Shown one piece after another: positions 13,870 through 16,731 of a stretch of 16,731 nt of DNA. Origin of the DNA: an uncultured Clostridia bacterium (GTDB lineage Bacteria; Bacillota; Clostridia; TANB77; CAG-508); contig CAOPQH010000023.1 of NCBI GenBank assembly GCA_948505485.1, forward strand, positions 1 through 16,731. The letters are read 5' to 3'. A program made the translations under genes and the position numbers. How positions within the stretch are numbered: position 1 is the stretch's first letter; each line of letters opens with the position of its first letter. The notes under the pieces are model-generated. The model was not told where the DNA came from and did no database searches. It was given only the letters and a program-made list of their open reading frames with translations.

Positions 13870-13945
13870 TGGTCGAGGTGACAGGGATCGAACCTGCGAC
13901 CTCATGGTCCCAAACCACGCGCGCTACCAACTGCGCTACACCTCG
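13870..13945 (-). tRNA. tRNA-Pro (anticodon TGG)
   Basis: A 76-nt cloverleaf: acceptor CGAGGTG/CACCTCG, D stem GCGC/GCGC, anticodon stem CGTGG/CCATG with loop TTTGGGA (anticodon TGG), T stem GCAGG/CCTGT with loop TTCGATC, and encoded CCA (13872-13870). The accessory region ends just beyond it; I found no second copy of its 3' end in the window. Confidence 0.97.
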
Positions 13946-13967
13946 ATATTTTAAATGTGACTAATAT

Positions 13968-13996
13968 ATATTAACATATTTTATGTGGTTTTGCAA
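13968..13996 (-). promoter_or_regulatory. tRNA-Pro promoter
   Basis: TTGCAA (13996-13991), 17-nt spacer ending in TGT, TAATAT (13973-13968), matching the tRNA-Arg(TCT) promoter layout. Confidence 0.65.
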
Positions 13997-14011
13997 TATT
14001 TTTGCATAAAA

Positions 14012-14061
14012 AAATAAAGAAATTTTAATAAAATCAGTTTTATATTAAAATTTCTTTATTT
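14012..14061 (-). terminator. Terminator of the transglutaminase-like gene
   Basis: A perfect 19-bp inverted repeat (14012-14030 with 14043-14061; arm AAATAAAGAAATTTTAATA), followed by T-rich sequence on the minus strand, directly after the stop. Confidence 0.9.
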
Positions 14062-14064
14062 TAG

Positions 14065-15678
14065 CTATCTACATTTAATAGATTTTACATCACTCCATGA
14101 GCTATAATATCTTTTACCTTTATAATATTTATATGTTCTAACTCTAAAATAGTATTTTTTACCTTTTTTTAATTTTTTAATTGTTTTATAATTAGAGTAT
14201 TTACCTTTTACTTTAAAAGATGTTACATTTTTAGTAAATTTCTTTTTGGTTGAATATTGTACTTGATATCCTGTTGCTGTTAATACTTTCTTCCAACCTA
14301 TTTTTATCTGATTAGAATGATTACTTTTTATTGATTTTATAGATGTTTTTTTAGGTGCAGTAATCGTTTTTAAGCTATTACTATATTTTCCAAATAATTT
14401 TCCTTTATTTACTACAGCATACGCCCTTACTCTTATTTTACAAGAACTTGCATCTTTTAAATTTTTAATTATACAACTATTTGATTTAGATCCTTTTACT
14501 TGTTTATAATATTCCCATCGCTTCTTGGTATAGTTGTATGTATATACTCTATATCCAGTTATATTATCTTGTTTTTTCCAAGATATTTTTATATCATTAC
14601 TTCCTGTCTTAGCCACATTTAAATCTTCAACTTTTACTAATTTTACTTGAAACTTATTTTTAGAAGTAGGATATTTATTATTAAATGATGATGTATTATA
14701 TTCTATATTCCTTATGTGATCTGAATTATTTATAAAATCATTACTACCACTTAATAAATATCTATCATTTTTTAAAGTATCATTCCATACAATATCCACA
14801 TTATAATAAAGGCTTCCTATATTTACTAAATTCCATGAATGTGTTTTACTTACAATAATTCTGTTTTTTATATTACATTCTTTTAAAATTCTATAATATA
14901 ATGTTGCATATCCTTGACATACCGCTTTATTTTTCATTAAAGCTGCATATGCAGTAAATTGTAATTTGTATGATGGATTTGATACATTTTCATAATCATA
15001 TTCAACATTATTGCATATATAATCATTAATTTGTTTTATTAAACTATATTGACTTTCTTTTTTTACATTTAATGTTTTTACAAATTTTTGTATCTTTGTA
15101 TTTAATGCATTTTCTTGTTGCAAAGTTGTATAGTATGTGAAGGTATAGTTCAATATCCAATAGTATTTGTTGGACTTTTTATAATAGCCACCACTTACTG
15201 TATATCCCCCATAACTCCAAGCAAGATAATCTCCTTCATCTGGATTATTTGCAATATCTTCACTTATTGCTAATTTTACTATTGATGTTGCTACATTTTG
15301 AAAACTTGAGTCAGTAGTTTCATATCTTACACATACGTTTCTTTCTCTATTTACCATCTTTTCTTTAATATAGTTTGCTGCATTTTTTTTAGTTTCATAA
15401 TAATAATATTTTTTTCCATCCTTTTCTTTATAGTAAGACCCTACTTGTTTAGCTTTATATAATAAAAAATTATCTGTGTCGTTTTGCTCCTTTTGATCAT
15501 TTTCTATCATTTCTTTTATATCTTTTTGTGTAAATTGATTACTATAATTTGAATTAACTATTGTTATATCTTCTACCTGCTGAGTTTCATCTATACTATA
15601 TACAATATTTTTCACTTGAAATATAGAAAAAAATGCAATTCCTAATAATATTATTTTTACTAATATATTTTTTTTCAT
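14065..15678 (-). CDS. Secreted transglutaminase-like protein with two Fn3 domains
   Basis: A 537-aa exported protein. A signal peptide occupies residues 1-28 (KK..., a hydrophobic core, then VYS). Residues about 35-205 have no motif I recognise. About 210-310 is a transglutaminase-like core with the full Cys-His-Asp triad: AVCQGYA (C254), THSWNLV (H280) and NVDIVWND (D295). Two fibronectin type III modules follow (about 350-440 and 445-537), with lysine- and tyrosine-rich ends. Bacterial members of this fold often act as cysteine proteases or crosslinkers at the cell surface. GAGGGG 6-7 nt before ATG 15678 supports the start. The Fn3 modules resemble those in the VanW protein at the window's left side, suggesting a shared surface-protein style. 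Confidence 0.9.
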   Translation of the reverse strand: MKKNILVKIILLGIAFFSIFQVKNIVYSIDETQQVEDITIVNSNYSNQFTQKDIKEMIENDQKEQNDTDNFLLYKAKQVGSYYKEKDGKKYYYYETKKNAANYIKEKMVNRERNVCVRYETTDSSFQNVATSIVKLAISEDIANNPDEGDYLAWSYGGYTVSGGYYKKSNKYYWILNYTFTYYTTLQQENALNTKIQKFVKTLNVKKESQYSLIKQINDYICNNVEYDYENVSNPSYKLQFTAYAALMKNKAVCQGYATLYYRILKECNIKNRIIVSKTHSWNLVNIGSLYYNVDIVWNDTLKNDRYLLSGSNDFINNSDHIRNIEYNTSSFNNKYPTSKNKFQVKLVKVEDLNVAKTGSNDIKISWKKQDNITGYRVYTYNYTKKRWEYYKQVKGSKSNSCIIKNLKDASSCKIRVRAYAVVNKGKLFGKYSNSLKTITAPKKTSIKSIKSNHSNQIKIGWKKVLTATGYQVQYSTKKKFTKNVTSFKVKGKYSNYKTIKKLKKGKKYYFRVRTYKYYKGKRYYSSWSDVKSIKCR

Positions 15679-15767
15679 TTTTTACCCCTCTTTATTTTTT
15701 TATAACATTATAATATCATTTATTTTTATTTATTACAATTTTTTATTTATATTTTTTTGTTTTTCTC

Positions 15768-15796
15768 TTGAATATTATATATTTTCACAGTATAAT
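15768..15796 (+). promoter_or_regulatory. tRNA-Arg(ACG) promoter
   Basis: TTGAAT (15768-15773), 17-nt spacer, TATAAT (15791-15796), about 25 nt before the tRNA. Confidence 0.75.
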
Positions 15797-15821
15797 ATTA
15801 TAGTATGAAAAATATTTATAT

Positions 15822-15898
15822 GTACCCGTAGTTTAGCTGGATAGAATGGCAGGCTACGAACTTGCAGATCGGGGGTTCGAATCCCTCCGGGTACACCA
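15822..15898 (+). tRNA. tRNA-Arg (anticodon ACG)
   Basis: A 77-nt cloverleaf: acceptor GTACCCG/CGGGTAC, anticodon stem GCAGG/CTTGC with loop CTACGAA (anticodon ACG, read as ICG after deamination), T stem GGGGG/CCCTC with loop TTCGAAT, encoded CCA. The D stem is weak (GTTT/GAAT). The integrase gene ends 24 nt downstream, so its 3' end is the likely attachment site. Confidence 0.96.
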
Positions 15899-15911
15899 TT
15901 GCTTAAATGGT

Positions 15912-15935
15912 AGTTCTCAAGCTAGTTTGAGAACT
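15912..15935 (+). terminator. Terminator of tRNA-Arg(ACG)
   Basis: Stem AGTTCTCAA/TTGAGAACT (15912-15920 with 15927-15935), then CTTTTCTTTTTT. The integrase stop codon lies in the loop. Confidence 0.85.
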
Positions 15936-16731
15936 CTTTTCTTTTTTGAGGCTTTTTCTTTAAAAAGTATCGTTTTGCTTGTGTAGACTTGCTTTCAGCA
16001 TTTTTTGTTTTCCCCTGAAATTCCTCAAAATTTACTCTTTCAAATTCTTTTTTCTTTCGTTCTTCTGATACATGAATATAATAAAAATCTGTAGTTTCAA
16101 ATTCGGCATGTCCCATTAATTCTCTTAAAACTTCTTTATCCATACCTTTTTCACTCATTAAAGTTGCAAAAGAATGTCTAAATCCATATATTGTCATATG
16201 TTCTAATTTATATTTTTTAATAAACTCTGTAATCTTTTTTGTTAATCTTTCTGGCACATAAGGTGTTCCAATAGTATTTAAAAATACATATTCGTTATTA
16301 TTCCATTCTTGCCCACATTGTAGATTGTTCATTTTCTCTTTTTTCAAGTTTAGTAACATTTCTTTTAATCTTGGTGTCATTGGTATATTGCGATAACTTT
16401 CTGTAGTTTTTAAATCTCCATCAGTCATAATATGTCCTGTAATATTCATTTCATCATCATACAATGTAATATCTTTGTAAGCATTTTCTACTCTGATTTT
16501 GTTTTGATTAAAGTGAACAGATTTCCATTTTAAACCGCATCCTTCTTCTGGTCGCATACCTGTTTGAAGTAATGTAGCAAAAAGTAATGCAAATGGTCTT
16601 TTATCTTTCTCGCATACATCAAGCCATACTTTTTGTCTATCTTCTGGTAAATAGCATACTTTTGCTACTTTAGCTCTTTTCTTCTTTTGAAATTTCAAAT
16701 CAAAGTTTGGAACTTCTTTTATTAATCCTTT
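15922..16731 (-). CDS. int: Tyrosine-family integrase, 5' end beyond window
   Basis: Partial. The frame is open through the right edge (the edge encodes KGLIKEVPNFD, typical of the linker before the catalytic domain), so the N-terminal core-binding domain lies outside. Counting from TTG 16698, the catalytic domain has TGMRPEE (R49), LKTTESYRNIPM (K97), YGFRHSFATLM (R174, H175), LMGHAEF (H197) and YYIHV (nucleophile Y207). The first residue of the HxxR box is Tyr 171 instead of His. A basic C-terminal tail follows. It reads toward the 3' end of tRNA-Arg(ACG), the usual layout of a tRNA-inserted element lying to the right. Close relatives occur in ICEs and prophages of Clostridia. Confidence 0.92.
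   Translation of the reverse strand, partial: KGLIKEVPNFDLKFQKKKRAKVAKVCYLPEDRQKVWLDVCEKDKRPFALLFATLLQTGMRPEEGCGLKWKSVHFNQNKIRVENAYKDITLYDDEMNITGHIMTDGDLKTTESYRNIPMTPRLKEMLLNLKKEKMNNLQCGQEWNNNEYVFLNTIGTPYVPERLTKKITEFIKKYKLEHMTIYGFRHSFATLMSEKGMDKEVLRELMGHAEFETTDFYYIHVSEERKKKEFERVNFEEFQGKTKNAESKSTQAKRYFLKKKPQKRKEFSN

Overview
The window is a very AT-rich, low-GC Gram-positive chromosome segment. Genes have strong AGGAGG-type ribosome binding sites, starts are ATG, GTG or TTG, and tRNAs encode CCA. RepA_N and VanW families, a DgkA-type kinase and fibronectin-III surface proteins point to a Bacillota host, probably of class Clostridia. I cannot name the species.

Left part (1-7187), mostly core genes: a promoter for a gene off the left edge; a secreted VanW/Fn3 protein; tRNA-Arg(TCT); a CmpB-type (PF06541) membrane protein; an M18 metallo-aminopeptidase; a FAD oxidoreductase with a C-terminal Rieske domain; and a leftward operon of an unknown 89-aa protein, a bacterial PH-domain protein and a DgkA-type kinase. 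Two copies of an about 85-bp hairpin repeat lie downstream of leftward genes.

Middle part (7188-13830), accessory: a patatin phospholipase plus PlsC-type acyltransferase pair; two small ORFs facing a consensus-promoter antisense RNA; an operon of a DUF6076-like zinc-finger protein, a DUF3800 protein and an unknown protein that may be a nuclease; two tandem related small RNAs on the minus strand; a small GG-x-W protein; and a RepA_N replication initiator whose 3' end collides with that small gene. This looks like the remains of a plasmid or integrative element. Two near-identical hairpins (7356 and 13787) bracket it.

Right part (13787-16731): tRNA-Pro(TGG) with its terminator; a secreted transglutaminase-like protein with two Fn3 domains; and tRNA-Arg(ACG) with a tyrosine integrase reading toward its 3' end, the usual left end of an integrated element continuing past the window.

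The most interesting locus is 9104-9536. A roughly 65-nt minus-strand RNA has a perfect promoter and terminator. Its terminator loop is perfectly complementary (8 nt) to the terminator loop of the convergent plus-strand mRNA. It also carries complementarity to the ribosome-binding and start region of a small ORF. This architecture resembles Fst/par type I toxin-antitoxin loci, but the peptide is not recognised. Two further small-RNA arrangements (7240-7516 and 11955-12410) deserve attention.
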